Assembly (NCBI GenBank): GCA_010645155.1
Contig: JAAGOF010000096.1
Span: 737,704-801,703 of the forward strand
Origin: Tigriopus japonicus
Lineage: Eukaryota > Arthropoda > Copepoda > Harpacticoida > Harpacticidae
Reading direction: 5' to 3'
Length of the DNA stretch: 64,000 bases
Numbering within the stretch: position 1 is the first letter of the stretch; every line of letters starts with the position of its first letter. Both the position numbers and the translations under genes were made by a program. The notes beneath the pieces were generated by a model. The model searched no databases and had not been told where the DNA came from. It saw only the letters and a program-made list of their open reading frames with translations. Positions 12,730-24,900 of this stretch are shown here, piece after piece.

Positions 12730-14166
12730 CAATGGGTTAAAGAGCTTCAACCATCTCCATGATGCGGTTTCTGAAAAAAGCCAAAATATGTTTATTTTTC
12801 CAGTTGAATCCCTAGAAGAGATCTGAATTTGCTAAATGGCCCTCATGCAAAAACACTCGTTTCCTCTCCAATAACTTCTGCAAAATTGTTGATATATTCA
12901 AATCTTGGTTTTCCTTTTGCCCAAATTTTAGCAGGAAAAGACTAGAAAACTGAACAAAGAATAAAGAGGGAGGGTTCAAAAGGTTTTAATTAAAACTTTT
13001 AAAAATCTTTTTTTGGCCATTTTGGCCCTAAACAACTTTTTTGGCTTTTCCAACTTTTCTAAAACGTTTTTCCCATTTCATCGAAATTTCAAGTATAATT
13101 TGTTTTCGCGTTTTACAGACCCCAAAAGACTCTTTTTGAAAGTTAAATCAGACCTTAAAAACAGGTCATCAATTCTTTTTTTTAGACAGAAATGTCACTC
13201 CAGTTAGGTCAGTGGAGATTTGTTTTGAGCTCATTTCAGCAGTCCAGCACCAAGGGTGCCAGGTGACTTGGTTCTTTATGCATTGCTCTTGTTTGAGCAT
13301 AGCACTTGAAAGATCAATTCCGTCACTGACTCCCTGAAATCGCAAATTGAATCACATAACTAGTTGTGCTCAATGTCCAATCCCATCGCACACACACTGC
13401 AAGCTTGTTGAATCACGAACAATTTCGGAGTGACAATTCTGTGCATATAGAACTGTAGTTAGAATTATAGTACTCTGGTTGGAACTGCATTTGAAGTCGG
13501 CATTTGTCATTTTTGAAGTAGAATGGTTTACTTTGGAACGGTGACATTCATAACTCACTTGGGCGTAAAAAACAATTTTGCAAAATGTATATAAACCTTT
13601 GGTTTGAAAAAGGACAAACCATATCGTTTCGATTAAAAAATGCAATGAAAAAACATAAAAAGCTTATTCATAAATCTTAATCTTGGACACCACTTAAGAC
13701 CATTAAAAGAAACTTCGGCGAAAAAAGACTCGGAGGGTACTGACACAACTCTTAAGTAACATGCTTTGCAATGGAACATTTTGTCTGAACTGTCGTCAAA
13801 ACAGATACAAATGTTAATTTAAGTGTAAGGAAGCAATTCAACACGACTCAAAAACACCTCTAAAAAATGTTAAGGAATCTAGTGAAGGCAAAAAATCCTC
13901 TTTTGATAATATTCGATAAACCTTAGAGTTTTCATGTTCGTAATTTGCAAACTTTATTTTTCAATTGCAAATGGCAATCTTGCTATTACGTACAAAACCA
14001 CTATCCCGCCCACTAGATTCTTGTTGATCTTTGTCCAGTAACATGAAACGATCCTCACGTGGAAATAATAGCTCCAAGTCAAAGCTGGATGTTAAAACTA
14101 CTGTATATTGGTTGGTAAGAACATTATTCTAATCTCAAGAATCATTCCCATATCAAAAGACGTAAT

Positions 14167-14569
14167 CAGGGTTGGTTCAATCCCGTCCCGTCTAATAAAA
14201 TTCCGTCACTGGGATCCCGGGGACGGGATGAAACGGGATTCACAGGATTTTCGATTTTTATATTAGGGTATAAGTATAGTGATTTTGATTTGCGTCCTAA
14301 TAGGCCTAGTGATTGGAAACGAATGTTTTGGTAATGTTACCATATCATTGCCAGAAATTTCTTTCATTTTTGACACTTGAACTTCTTGAAAGCTTTCAAA
14401 TTTTAGGATATCCCGTTTTCAGAAAGAAAATCCCGTACCGGGATCAGGTAAAAAAATCAATTTTTTTTTTTTGAAAATTCTTGACAATCCCATTAATTCC
14501 TTTTTTTCGAGATAGAAAATCCCGTCCCGGGATTACGTTAATCCCGGGGACAATCCCTTGACCAACCTG
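14167..14569. mobile_element. non-autonomous hAT-type MITE, 403 bp
   Basis: Begins CAGGGTTGGT and ends ACCAACCTG, an imperfect terminal inverted repeat of about 15 bp. It is flanked by GACGTAAT (14159-14166) and GACTTAAT (14570-14577), an 8-bp target duplication with one mismatch. The 8-bp duplication and CAGGG-type ends are hAT hallmarks. The interior repeats TCCCGTCCCGGGAT-like blocks near both ends and has no coding capacity. Confidence 0.78.
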
Positions 14570-14770
14570 GACTTAATGCTCTGAATATATATTTTGGTCA
14601 ATGGCAAATGCAGACGTATTCTTAAATAGAGTATTCTCTTACTTAGCCTTGCCTGTGTGTACATATGATGGTATGATATGTATAATTTCACGCAAATATG
14701 ATTTTACGCCCAGGAACATGTTTATTATCTATTTGCTAGCTTTTAAAGTTTATTCGCCATTTTTCATTTT

Positions 14771-14910
14771 TTGCCAGTTTTGTGCAAATAAATGCGAAGT
14801 ATGTCAATTTTTGGCCAAATTATTGCAAGGATTGTCTTTTTTGGGCACGTTATTGCAAAAGTTGTCTTTTTTGGGCAAATAAATGCGAAAATTGTCTCTT
14901 TGGGGCAATG
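14771..14910. repeat. 30-bp minisatellite, about 4.7 copies
   Basis: Successive 30-bp units start at 14771, 14801, 14831, 14861 and 14891. The common pattern is ATTGTCTTTTTTGGGCA followed by a stretch around ATTGCAAAA. Because the period is divisible by three, the array stays open in several frames and makes spurious ORFs on both strands. Confidence 0.85.
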
Positions 14911-16606
14911 GATTTTTTTAAACCCAAAATCTTGGACATGCTTACTGACGATCTTGAAAAAAAAAAGTCTTGACAAAAAAAAACACTCTTCACAACATTA
15001 TCTCTATGAAAGATAACATAATGCCACCAGAGAGAAATATTTCCATCAAGTTGGAACAGCTCAACAGTTGACAAGTTGAGTGGCATTAAAAACAACGCCC
15101 TATCAACAATGTCAAACTCTGACCACAAGTGGCGCTAAGATCAATTGGTCCAAACTGACATTTTGCAAGCCCAAATGCTTTCCATTTTATTGTTAGTGAA
15201 ATTGTATGCTCATTGACGAATTTAGTGGCCAGTTTTGCCTTGCTTTTGGCAATATTTCGTGCCTATTTGCCATTTTAGACGTGCTTATTTGACATTTTTG
15301 GGTCTAAAAGACATGTTTTATTTATCAGAAATCTGCACCCCTAAATGATGTCCAAAGGCCAAAAAGCGAATATGATGTCGTATTGACCAAGGAAAAGTAA
15401 CCATGTGTCTAGGCTGCATGTGTACTCACCTCGTGACTCATTTGATTAAAACTTCGTTAGTCGCAACGATCAAACAAATTAGACTCACATTTATTCGGCC
15501 TCGTGCCAAGGACAATGGACATTTTTTGTCGTCCACTCTTTCAATTCGAAGAGTGACATCAATATGGAATAAATTAATGATCAGAATTTCTAAATGCCAC
15601 TCATGAAAAAAAAACCAAGGTTATTGTTAACATTACTATCACGAAATCTGCCCCTCCAGTTTCAAATTGGGTTGGGCTTGATTAGGTTCTCTCAAACACG
15701 ATTGGAATGTCTATTATTTGCAACGGAATTGGGATGGGGAGGTTCACACCACGCATCATTTAATGACAAGCATCAATTATCACCATTTCCAGTGTCTTGT
15801 TCTTCTTTTTTTGGACCCACTTTCGAATCTGAAGATTTGGTTTCAGACGACGACACCGCTGGAAAAACAAACAAATGTAGGCGTGAATCTCCCGGAACTA
15901 ACTAAGCAACAAGGTCAATGGCTTTGGATATGAATGTGACAAAAAGATCCGCTGAGAGACGAGTATTCCATTTTTGGCCTGCTTCTGACGTCTGTAATGG
16001 GGAGTTTTTTTCCTAAACCAGATAATTGACTAGAAGAGTGATATTCCGTGGAACAGATTTCCTCCTTTTTGCAGTACAATAGGATCACAAAGGTACACGC
16101 TTGAAATTAAGCCAAATATCCTACTCAAACAAAATAGATCTTTGAACAATATCCTGCCAAACTTGCAATACTACGTAAAACTAGGCTTTAAATTCTGTTC
16201 ACAGTGATTCAAATGGCTTATTAAGGTTGGATCGAAATTCCCAAACACATTTAGGCATTTTTCAAAAGGGAACAATTTTCCTTTTATTGCTTCATATTTA
16301 TCTGAAAATATATATTCCCTTTCTATTTTGAGCTCTTTCGACAAGACAAACTTCTTGATGATTCTAAATCTTTAGTGATGTGAGTAGTAATCCAACTGTA
16401 GCTCAAGTAGATTTGGCTCAAAAGTGAACCATTCAGTCTCAAATAACTCGGGACCTGCTGATTTTGTTATTATTAAATTTCAATTTAGTGAGTATTCATG
16501 ATTAAAATAAGTTCTTCTCCATTGGTAAATGTGTTCAAAAAATACCAAAATGTATTTGGGGATCTTGATTAAAGCTTGAAAAGCCGTTTGATGCACTGTG
16601 TGTTCA

Positions 16607-19459
16607 TTAATAACTACCTTGTTCATCGGCATCCGCCTCGACGGGTTGTTCCATTTTCTTAGGGGCCAACAATTGATGAAGAGATAATGCCACGAATACT
16701 GCACTCACAAAGTAGTTCACTCTATAGATTGATATCGAACCAAACACCACGATCAGGATCGCCAAGAATTGCACCAACCCCGAGAGTTGATTATAGAATT
16801 GAATATTTCGAGGCGCTTTTTCGCCCCAAAGCACAGCCAAAGATCCACAGAGCATTACAGCAGGTAGTAGAGATGGATCCGGACTCAAATGGGTTTGCAG
16901 AGGCAAAATTCTGGACCACGCAAGCAAGGCCGGTAAATTCAACACCGACATCAAGGCCCACAAAAGTCCCAAAGTGAACTGAAAGTTGATCTGAGACAAG
17001 TTGGGCTCGGCTCCATTGAGTCCCATCGAAGTTCTGAGGAGATTCTGGAGATAGTCTTCATACATCTTGAACAGGTGAACGAAATGTAGGAATGTGCCGA
17101 GACACAAGGCCAATGAGCCACAGGTGGCCGAAGCTAGAGCGATCAATACACCCGAAACAATGAAGGGCATCTTGGTCAATCCGGAGACGGCCATCTCCGT
17201 GACGATCTCGTGGGGTGAAACCGGTCCAAAGAATTGAATCACGGCCTTATTGGCCAGATTTCCGAACATCAACACACACACCCAAGCAGCCATGGCCACG
17301 ATGGAGACCAATCCGATGCTCACGAAGAACAACGCTATGGGCAAGACACCAAAATCTAGTCCGCTATCAGTGAGTCGTTGGAAATCGCTCATGGGAAGGA
17401 ATTTGGCCAAGAAAGCGGTTGAAGCGATGTAGCCTACTAATCGACCAGGCATGACCACAGAGATAGGCGTAACTTGACTTGAAAGCACTGAGAGAATGAA
17501 TGAGCATTGGTTTTCCGTATCCAAAGCCTTAAGTTGAAAGGTCAAAGATACGAGAAGAACTGCAATGGATAAGGGCAAAATCATGGGAGCGTAGAATCGA
17601 ATCATTTGACCCCACATCTTGTGGACGGCTGATTGAATTTCGATCGAGTATTGACAATCCGGATTGAGTAGGATATCCACACGGGGATTGATGGCTTCCC
17701 CGTCAAAATTAGAGGGTTTGGTGATCTGTAATTTTGCAGTCAATCGTGAAGTCTCGTTATGGGCAATGAGTTTTTGAGTGGCATCATTGGCCCATGGTGT
17801 CACGAATCGCATCAAACCAAAATGGGTCTCGTCAGTGCATCGACCCAATGGTTTCACGATAATATCATACGCTTGCCAAGCTTGATCCATCTCGAGGAGA
17901 GTCACATTATAGAAAACGGATCGCTCGGCAGTTCTGGCCACGATGGGATACGATTTGAAAAATGTGATCCATCTCGGTGTCTGATATTCTACATGGCGAT
18001 GAAAGTCGTTGTACACGTCTAGATGGACCTGAATGTTCTTCTTGCCCTTGGGAATGAACACAAGTACATGGGTGTAACCAAAGTCCTTCTTTAACTTGTG
18101 CATATCGAACTGAGCAAGTTTCCTTTTTCCGTTGGATGGAACGATTTTGGAGTGTTTGGAAAGATTGTAACCGATTTCACAAATACGGGTATTCTTATAC
18201 ACGATGGTCTCCTTGCACCCAAAGATCCAATTGTTGTAGTCAATCCCGGTGGCATCCACGGTCATGAATCGATGTCTCGGATCATCAAACGTCATGACCA
18301 CAATATGAGTATTGCTGTCTATGTAATCTCGCTCTAAACTGAATTGCCTTTTCATATGATCACTCCAAAAGCCGTCTCTATTAAACTTCATCGTCTCCAC
18401 AAAAAGTTCAGCTGATTTTTGGTAATGCTTGCCCGTACTCCGATCGAGTAATTGATATTTGAAGATATTCCGGATCTCTGCCACATCCTTGGTGATCTGT
18501 TTGGTTTGATCCACTGAATCAAACAAAGCTCGATTAAGAGCCAAAACCAGTTGCTTACACCAGGCAATGCAACGATGATCCGTAGAAACCCAGACCAGTG
18601 GAGAATTCGTAGTAACCACGTTGATATCGGCATATTTGGAATTGGTCAATCCGGATCGAACTTGAAGATCACGATCACCGCCTCCGATGGAAACAAACAC
18701 AACATCACTAAGAGCTCCAGTTCGCGTTCGGTTCCAATAGGTGTCCACTTGATCGTAGAATTCGCGGGTGTAACTATCCATTGTGATCACGGGTTCATGA
18801 GGAGTGGCCAAAGTGATCACCAAACTCACCAAATTGTGGTCAAATTTGGGTCGAACGAACAATGATTTGGCTACCAAACCACCAATGGAATGGCCTACCA
18901 AAACCAAGGATTTCGGCGCATTGGCCTGACCTTTGTACAACGATAAGATATGAGAGATGCAATTGGACACAAAAGTCGATTGAGCTGCCAGAGATCCACC
19001 ATAGATGGCCGAAAACTCTTCTTGAAAGTCCACGGCAAAGTAGTCAAAGTGAAAGTCACCTTTGAAATCCTCATCCATGGACATTCTTAAGGCTACTGAA
19101 GCCAAAGATCGCACTTGCTTGAACGAGCCAGCATTACCGGGGATAAATAAAACTGGAATGCCTGAAAAGATCCCTTTGCTCAAAGGTTCCACCGTGTGTC
19201 CCTCACCATAGACATACAATCCATAGTTCGGGAATAGGCTTTGAACTTTGGAACTCAGAGGGACCGGAATGTAAGTCGGATATTCGTACATAAAGGTCAT
19301 GGCACAGCCATTGGATTCAATGCCAGTGAAGAAATCCCAAACGCCAAGACCAAACAAGGATGTCAGAAGCACAATCAACCAAAGAGCCGATTTTGGAGGC
19401 GGTTCCGCGATTGGATTTGCTGGAGCCTCCGGATTTTCGGCCACTTCTGTTTCAGCCAT
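16607..19459 (-). CDS. PGAP1: GPI inositol-deacylase (PGAP1)
   Basis: ER membrane lipase that removes the acyl chain from the inositol of GPI anchors, a step needed for efficient exit of GPI proteins from the ER. Intronless, 950 residues (human about 920). Residues 25-44 are a membrane anchor. GNAGS at 108-112 and the serine-lipase elbow VGHSIGG with Ser191 are the PGAP1/Bst1 signatures. The C-terminal third has several hydrophobic segments, as the family does. The start is the ATG at 19457-19459, just before an acidic N-terminus. The last residues run over a GGTAGT that could act as a donor, so the final few residues may differ if a 3' exon exists. Nothing suggests inactivation. Confidence 0.95.
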   Translation of the reverse strand: MAETEVAENPEAPANPIAEPPPKSALWLIVLLTSLFGLGVWDFFTGIESNGCAMTFMYEYPTYIPVPLSSKVQSLFPNYGLYVYGEGHTVEPLSKGIFSGIPVLFIPGNAGSFKQVRSLASVALRMSMDEDFKGDFHFDYFAVDFQEEFSAIYGGSLAAQSTFVSNCISHILSLYKGQANAPKSLVLVGHSIGGLVAKSLFVRPKFDHNLVSLVITLATPHEPVITMDSYTREFYDQVDTYWNRTRTGALSDVVFVSIGGGDRDLQVRSGLTNSKYADINVVTTNSPLVWVSTDHRCIAWCKQLVLALNRALFDSVDQTKQITKDVAEIRNIFKYQLLDRSTGKHYQKSAELFVETMKFNRDGFWSDHMKRQFSLERDYIDSNTHIVVMTFDDPRHRFMTVDATGIDYNNWIFGCKETIVYKNTRICEIGYNLSKHSKIVPSNGKRKLAQFDMHKLKKDFGYTHVLVFIPKGKKNIQVHLDVYNDFHRHVEYQTPRWITFFKSYPIVARTAERSVFYNVTLLEMDQAWQAYDIIVKPLGRCTDETHFGLMRFVTPWANDATQKLIAHNETSRLTAKLQITKPSNFDGEAINPRVDILLNPDCQYSIEIQSAVHKMWGQMIRFYAPMILPLSIAVLLVSLTFQLKALDTENQCSFILSVLSSQVTPISVVMPGRLVGYIASTAFLAKFLPMSDFQRLTDSGLDFGVLPIALFFVSIGLVSIVAMAAWVCVLMFGNLANKAVIQFFGPVSPHEIVTEMAVSGLTKMPFIVSGVLIALASATCGSLALCLGTFLHFVHLFKMYEDYLQNLLRTSMGLNGAEPNLSQINFQFTLGLLWALMSVLNLPALLAWSRILPLQTHLSPDPSLLPAVMLCGSLAVLWGEKAPRNIQFYNQLSGLVQFLAILIVVFGSISIYRVNYFVSAVFVALSLHQLLAPKKMEQPVEADADEQGSY

Positions 19460-21922
19460 GTCGTTTGTTTAAATTTACAGTAAAAGAGGGGTTAGGAAGG
19501 GGAATGGGGGGTAGTTATCCAATTAAGGAGGGATGAAAAAACGAGATTTTTGGTGGGGATCGGGGAGAGGGGTGAGTTATCTGATATGTTATGTGAATTG
19601 CCCAAATTCTAGGCTAAACACGAGACCGTTATCTCTTGGACATGACGAGCGCTTTAAGAGAACAGTTATCCAAAAAGGGATCCACGAGTTTTGTTTGCTT
19701 GCAATGATGACGTTTCTCTAAGTTTAGAACCAGGGTGGCGAAAGGGCCCTTGAAATGCTCCCCAGGAACTTTAAGGAACACTTTAAAAATACTGAATAGC
19801 CAGTCTGGGAAGCATAATTCACTCTTCTTTCACACTGTGCTGAAAGCACTTCACTATCACTAATGATTGACCCATAATTTCAATGGTTCTTGGAGCCATT
19901 CTTGTTCTGGCATCCTTGAGAGCCAACAGCAGATTGGACACCGTTGTCAGAAGAGGAAGAGGCCTTGCATGGTGATGGTGGAACACATTCTGCAAAACAT
20001 TGGGATTGAGTGGAACAAGTGTGGTGAAAGGACATGTTTTGTGCTCTGTGGGTTCCAACATGAATTGGAGATTTTTACAAGGCACTAGAAGTGTGTTTTG
20101 TTTTACTGGCGAGTGAGTGATTTATGATTTACGGAATAGTAAAAAAGACAGACAGATTGATAATGAGGGAGCATGACATATTTTGTTGTTGAGGTACTTA
20201 CTAAGATAGCATGTTGATCCAGATGATGTGCAGAACACTTCCTTTGGCTTGGAGATGAAGTTCAAGGCCACGCAATGATTTTAAAGTTCACGTTAGATCA
20301 GATTCACACAATCGTCGTCGAGGTTTGTTCGTGTAATTTTCGTGCTTCTCCAAGCTCCGTGTAGTGATACTAGTGTATTTGGAGTGCAGACACTCCAGCC
20401 TCGAGTTTTGCACTACGAAGGCCACCGAGGTCGCTTTTTGGCCTTCCTTCGCTCTTCCTAATCTCGAGTTGTACAAGAATTAAGACTCGCCCAGATTGTT
20501 TTCAGGTGGAGTGTCCGGAGAAACGGGGCAAAATCACGAAGGCAATGTCTCCCAATTCTTGGCCGGCTGACTGATATTACAGGGTGCGGTGTGTGATATG
20601 AGTTCGTAAACGTTAAGATTCTTGGAGCTTAGATCTGAATCTCACAACGTCAAAATTTAAGAGTTAGGAAAAAATTTCATCGGATCATATCAATTATATT
20701 AGTCAACGGATCAAATGATTCGGCTATTGCACTCAAGATATTTTGCAAAGGAACGGTCTCAAAAAAATGTCACATGTTAGCCGGTCGATTTCAAAAAGCT
20801 CAAGTTAACCAAATTCAAGTTAGTTTTTTTAATTTGGAGTATTTCTTCGCCACAGTTGCTAAGTCCTTGATCTGACATGATTAATGTGGACTAGTGCAGT
20901 TAACGTGCAATCGAAAGTTTCTTCACTCTCTGTATGACAACCTTTACATTAAACAATACCTCAGAGGAAGCAGACATTGTTCCGATATAATTTGACTAAA
21001 AAATTCCTCATTTGGGAAAGGTTTGTTTCTGCAGGCTCCATATCTTTTGAGAACAAATTTGAAGAGATGTTTAAAACTGTTTTTAAAATCAACCAACCAT
21101 TACATACTGTTTTTGCTTCTTAGCATCCTTGGCCCAAAATATTCACGTTTTTTCAGGGGCATACTGTAGATTGCATATTCAACATAGGATACTGGATTTT
21201 GAACCTCTTGACTCCTCTCAGAAAAAAATCGGTTTACAAGGTCCAATCGTGGGTAGCTTTCTTCGCGTCGTTTTCATTGTTGTTTTAGTAAAATTGAATG
21301 CGCGTGGTAATTTCCAGTTTTGGAACAGACAAGAGTAACCGAGCTGTTCAATGTGTTCGCGTCTTAAGATCTCAAGTCTTGAAGCGACAAAACTTTCATC
21401 AGCATTCCTGTCCAGATTTTCCTCAAGATGTCGTCTTTCACTCGCTCACTTCACCCCTTCCTCCAAAGTCACATTTCACGCATTTTTCCCAAGCCCCACC
21501 TACCCTCAAATCCCCTATGCATCCCCCAATTCTTATGAGTGTTCATTGTTTCGAGCAAAAATGCGTGAAAACATTGACAGAGTTCTTTCGCCAAACAAAG
21601 TTCTATTTTCTCATTTTAGGATGAAATGCTGACACCCCCCGAAAATCTTGACCATTTCCACAATGGAGAGGTAAGAGCTCAACTTTTTTTCTCAAATAGC
21701 AGTCAAGCTCAAGAAGAACAACTCGATGATGTCCTTTGATTTTTTGGCTGCTCAATGTCAATGTTAAGGACGTGATCTGGCTTAATGCCAGATTTAGCTT
21801 GGGCCTAAAGAATTAGTCTGGCCTTCGTTCAAAAAAATACGTCATTCACGTGAGCAATGTCGTGACTGTTGGCTTTCCATTGCAGGTTTTACGATCAAGT
21901 GCAACCATTGTTGCCGCTTTCT
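19460..21922. other. spacer between divergent PGAP1 and apyrase genes
   Basis: Should contain the promoters of both divergent genes. A CpG-richer stretch at 20,290-20,480 may be a transcribed 5' region. An 88-codon minus-strand frame at 19819-20085 is discussed in the findings. Near 21630-21672 a short segment ending GGAGAG/GTAAGAG looks like a donor, and TTCCATTGCAG at 21885 looks like an acceptor, so a 5' UTR exon of the apyrase gene may lie there. Confidence 0.4.
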
Positions 21923-24900
21923 ATGGCTCCATCACCCACGGGTTCCAGGACCAATATGGACACCCCTGCAATAGGGATCAGTGGGGATAAACGAATGCGG
22001 ACACTGATTATCATTGTGATCTGCTTGCTTTTAACTAGTGTCCTTCTAATCAGCTTCTCCCTTCTACCTCCAAGTAAGTGCATTGTTTATACTAGACAAG
22101 TCCTGACTCAAATGATTCAGCAATGATTTGCCAATTGGCTTCTTAGTTTGTTTTTTCATAAACATGAATAATAGGGTCCTTCAATCTCAACCAGCGAAAT
22201 AGAAAGGGCGAGGAACCCCTAAGTTTTGTGACACAATACTTCCGTTCTACTGTGTCCAGTTGCACAAAAAGCTGTTTTTCAATTAATGGACACTTGCTTG
22301 ATGTCAAACTTTAAAAATACGATCAAAGCAGTGATGGCCGCTTGCACACGTAAAGCGCCTAAGAAAATTTTATGTGTGTTTATATGTTCTTTTACCTTGA
22401 ACACGAGGGGTGTACCAAAACGAATGCAACCGACCCTGTATTTTTTTGATCCGCACGACCAATTTTGAAGAAACGAGTATCACGTAAAATTTCAGAGATT
22501 TGGCAACTAAATTTGCTTCATAAACATTTTTGAAAACCCTTTTTTGACCCTACTTGAACCCATCAAAAAACGCGAATTCAGCGACCCCCCCATGAATTTT
22601 GCTAAACAGTCTCCAAGTGTGACCTTTTCATTGGTTTGTACAAGGCCAATAAGATCATCAAGGATGGGAAAATTGCTTAAAATGGGATCTACGGAGTCTG
22701 AGCTCTCCATTTTAGTCAAGTTTGCCGGAATTGACTAAAAAATAAATAAAAAGGATGTGGGTGCAAAAAGTCTTTGCGTCATGGGGTCAGGGGATGACAA
22801 AAGCTCGCATGTTAACGCTCCTAATTCAAAAGTGAGAGTGAACCAAAATCAAGTCAGATTAACCGGCCTCGAGTATATACTTGTGACAACTCCTGTGTTT
22901 GAAACGCAGCAGCTGGGGAGAGTATATACTCGGCGAATGCTAATTCGACTTGATTTTGCTATACTCTCGCTTTTGAATTAAGCGCTTCAACATGCGGCCT
23001 AATGTACAGCCTGTGAGGGACCTTGTTGAGTCCAAAAGGCAATTGGCTATTTTGATGATTCCATCCAGGAGTTCTCTTTCTTGTCTAGAGTGGGGTCGGC
23101 AACTACTTTTGGGTCAAGGCCCACCAAATTTGATTTGGCTCTGACAAAAGGTTCAAAATTTTAGACTGAGCACCAGTTAATTCGAAATATGACATTTTGC
23201 AACTTTTGGTTGAAGAAGAGCTGGAAAAAATAACATCCAGGACCTGGAGGGCCTTCAGCAAACCTCTTGTGAGGTCAGCAAAACATCCCTAAAGATTCCT
23301 TTGCGACCTGCTTCCAAGAGCAATTACACCCTTGGGAATAGGTTAAAAAAGAAATATTACTGTTCTCAAGACATTTAGCCACGTGCATTCTTTTTTGGTA
23401 CGCACTTCGTATGTTTAAAAAGAAGACTGTTGCAGAAATAATTTTCGATGCAATTTCTATTAGAAATTGTTTTGAGATGGGAAAGATACTGCTTCAATAT
23501 CCATTAATTTTTTTATCGTGAACTGAACATGGCAAGTGAATTTTTGTGCAACCGGTTCTTAATCAAATGAAGTTTAACTTTGCTTAACAACAAGCTGAGT
23601 TTAATAATTCACAAATTCATGGCTAAGTTTTTTCGAGGAACAAGTGTTTTTATCGTATTCGTTTGCCTATCAGATGCTTGTTTATTAATTTGATAGAGAG
23701 AATGCTAACCTCAAATTTGACTAAAGCTCGAACTTTGAGCGAGTTGTTGTGCTTGTTCAGGAGCAACCAGTTCATGAAAGTTCCAGGAAATCATGGGCTT
23801 TTGTAGAATTCTCGTCATGGGTGGTAAGTTTTTAAAATGGCAACATTGATCAAAGTCTGCTTTAATATTAAATTCGTTTTACACTTGAGTGGATCAAAAA
23901 TCCCATCTTAACATTCATCCCGTTTTATTTAGTCTATCAATGAGCATGTGTGTTGGAAAATAATCAAATTTTGCCAGTTTTTGACACATTTGGAAGTGAA
24001 AAAAATATTCGAAAGATTTGGAACTTTTTTCTTGAAACTAGCTTCGTCCCATATTTGAACTCAGAAATACTAGTTACATTCACTATACAACAGCCAACCC
24101 ATCCTCGAACGAGAAGCATCAATTACAACTTTGTGTGCCCCTCTGAACTGGTTAGTTGATGAGGCCTTCGGACAGATTTTTAGTGTTTTGAAAAAGCTCG
24201 CAATTTTTTGACAGGGTCATTGCTTACCAAAAGCCAAAGGAGATCGTAATAACTAGAAGACGTCGTAAATCTTCGAATTTTCGCACAACCGTGTCAATAT
24301 TGCTCTACTTTAACCATTAGAAAGGGCAAGAAACATTATGGGATAACAAATTTGAGCAAATCTGCATTGTTCTGGTGAGTTTTAAGGTGCTGGTACATGA
24401 CACGTTTTATATTGCTGATCGAAACACATTTTGAAATTACAAATCCAATTTTTCCATTGGCATGTAAAGATGCCGTTACATGACATTTTTTTATCTCAAC
24501 TTGAGGCATAATTCGACACCATTGAAGTACAGCCTCACAACCTCTTGCAGAGATCTCCATACACGCTGCAAGAAAAGTTGCATCTGTGACTTCGAAGTGT
24601 GCCTTGAACTTTGATATAAAATATGTCTTATAATTGCACCTTGAGCAAGATTCCACAAGAGGTTGCGAGATTGTACATCTGTGATGTCACAGTTTGCCCC
24701 AAACTGCGAAATAAAACCATAGATCATTTATTAATCACTAGATAGCGTGCAAGGTTTGGTCAGGCTGATTTGGCAGAGGGGGCAGAATGCGTTGAATTTG
24801 GGAGGAAAATGTTGCCCTCACAGCTGTTGAGCAGAGACACAAAAGCTTAGATTTGTGTTCTTCCTATTTGTGACTAATTCAATGTATTGGCAAAAAAAGT

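Larger units (their letters stand above)
12771..16606. other. non-coding spacer with MITE and minisatellite
   Basis: Holds the presumed 5' exon and promoter of the large gene (not located), a hAT-type MITE, a 30-bp minisatellite, and a poly(A)-like AATAAA on the minus strand at 16283-16288 that could serve PGAP1. The stretch near 13,000-13,060 (TTTGGCCATTTTGG and AAACAACTTTT) resembles one near 38,900. No further gene is seen. Confidence 0.4.

Noticed and set aside
23093..23330. Full hAT element beginning GGGGTCGGCAACTACTTTTG
   Set aside because: Only one end resembles the element at 61012-61190. I could not find a matching right end or target duplication, so it is mentioned only as a relic.
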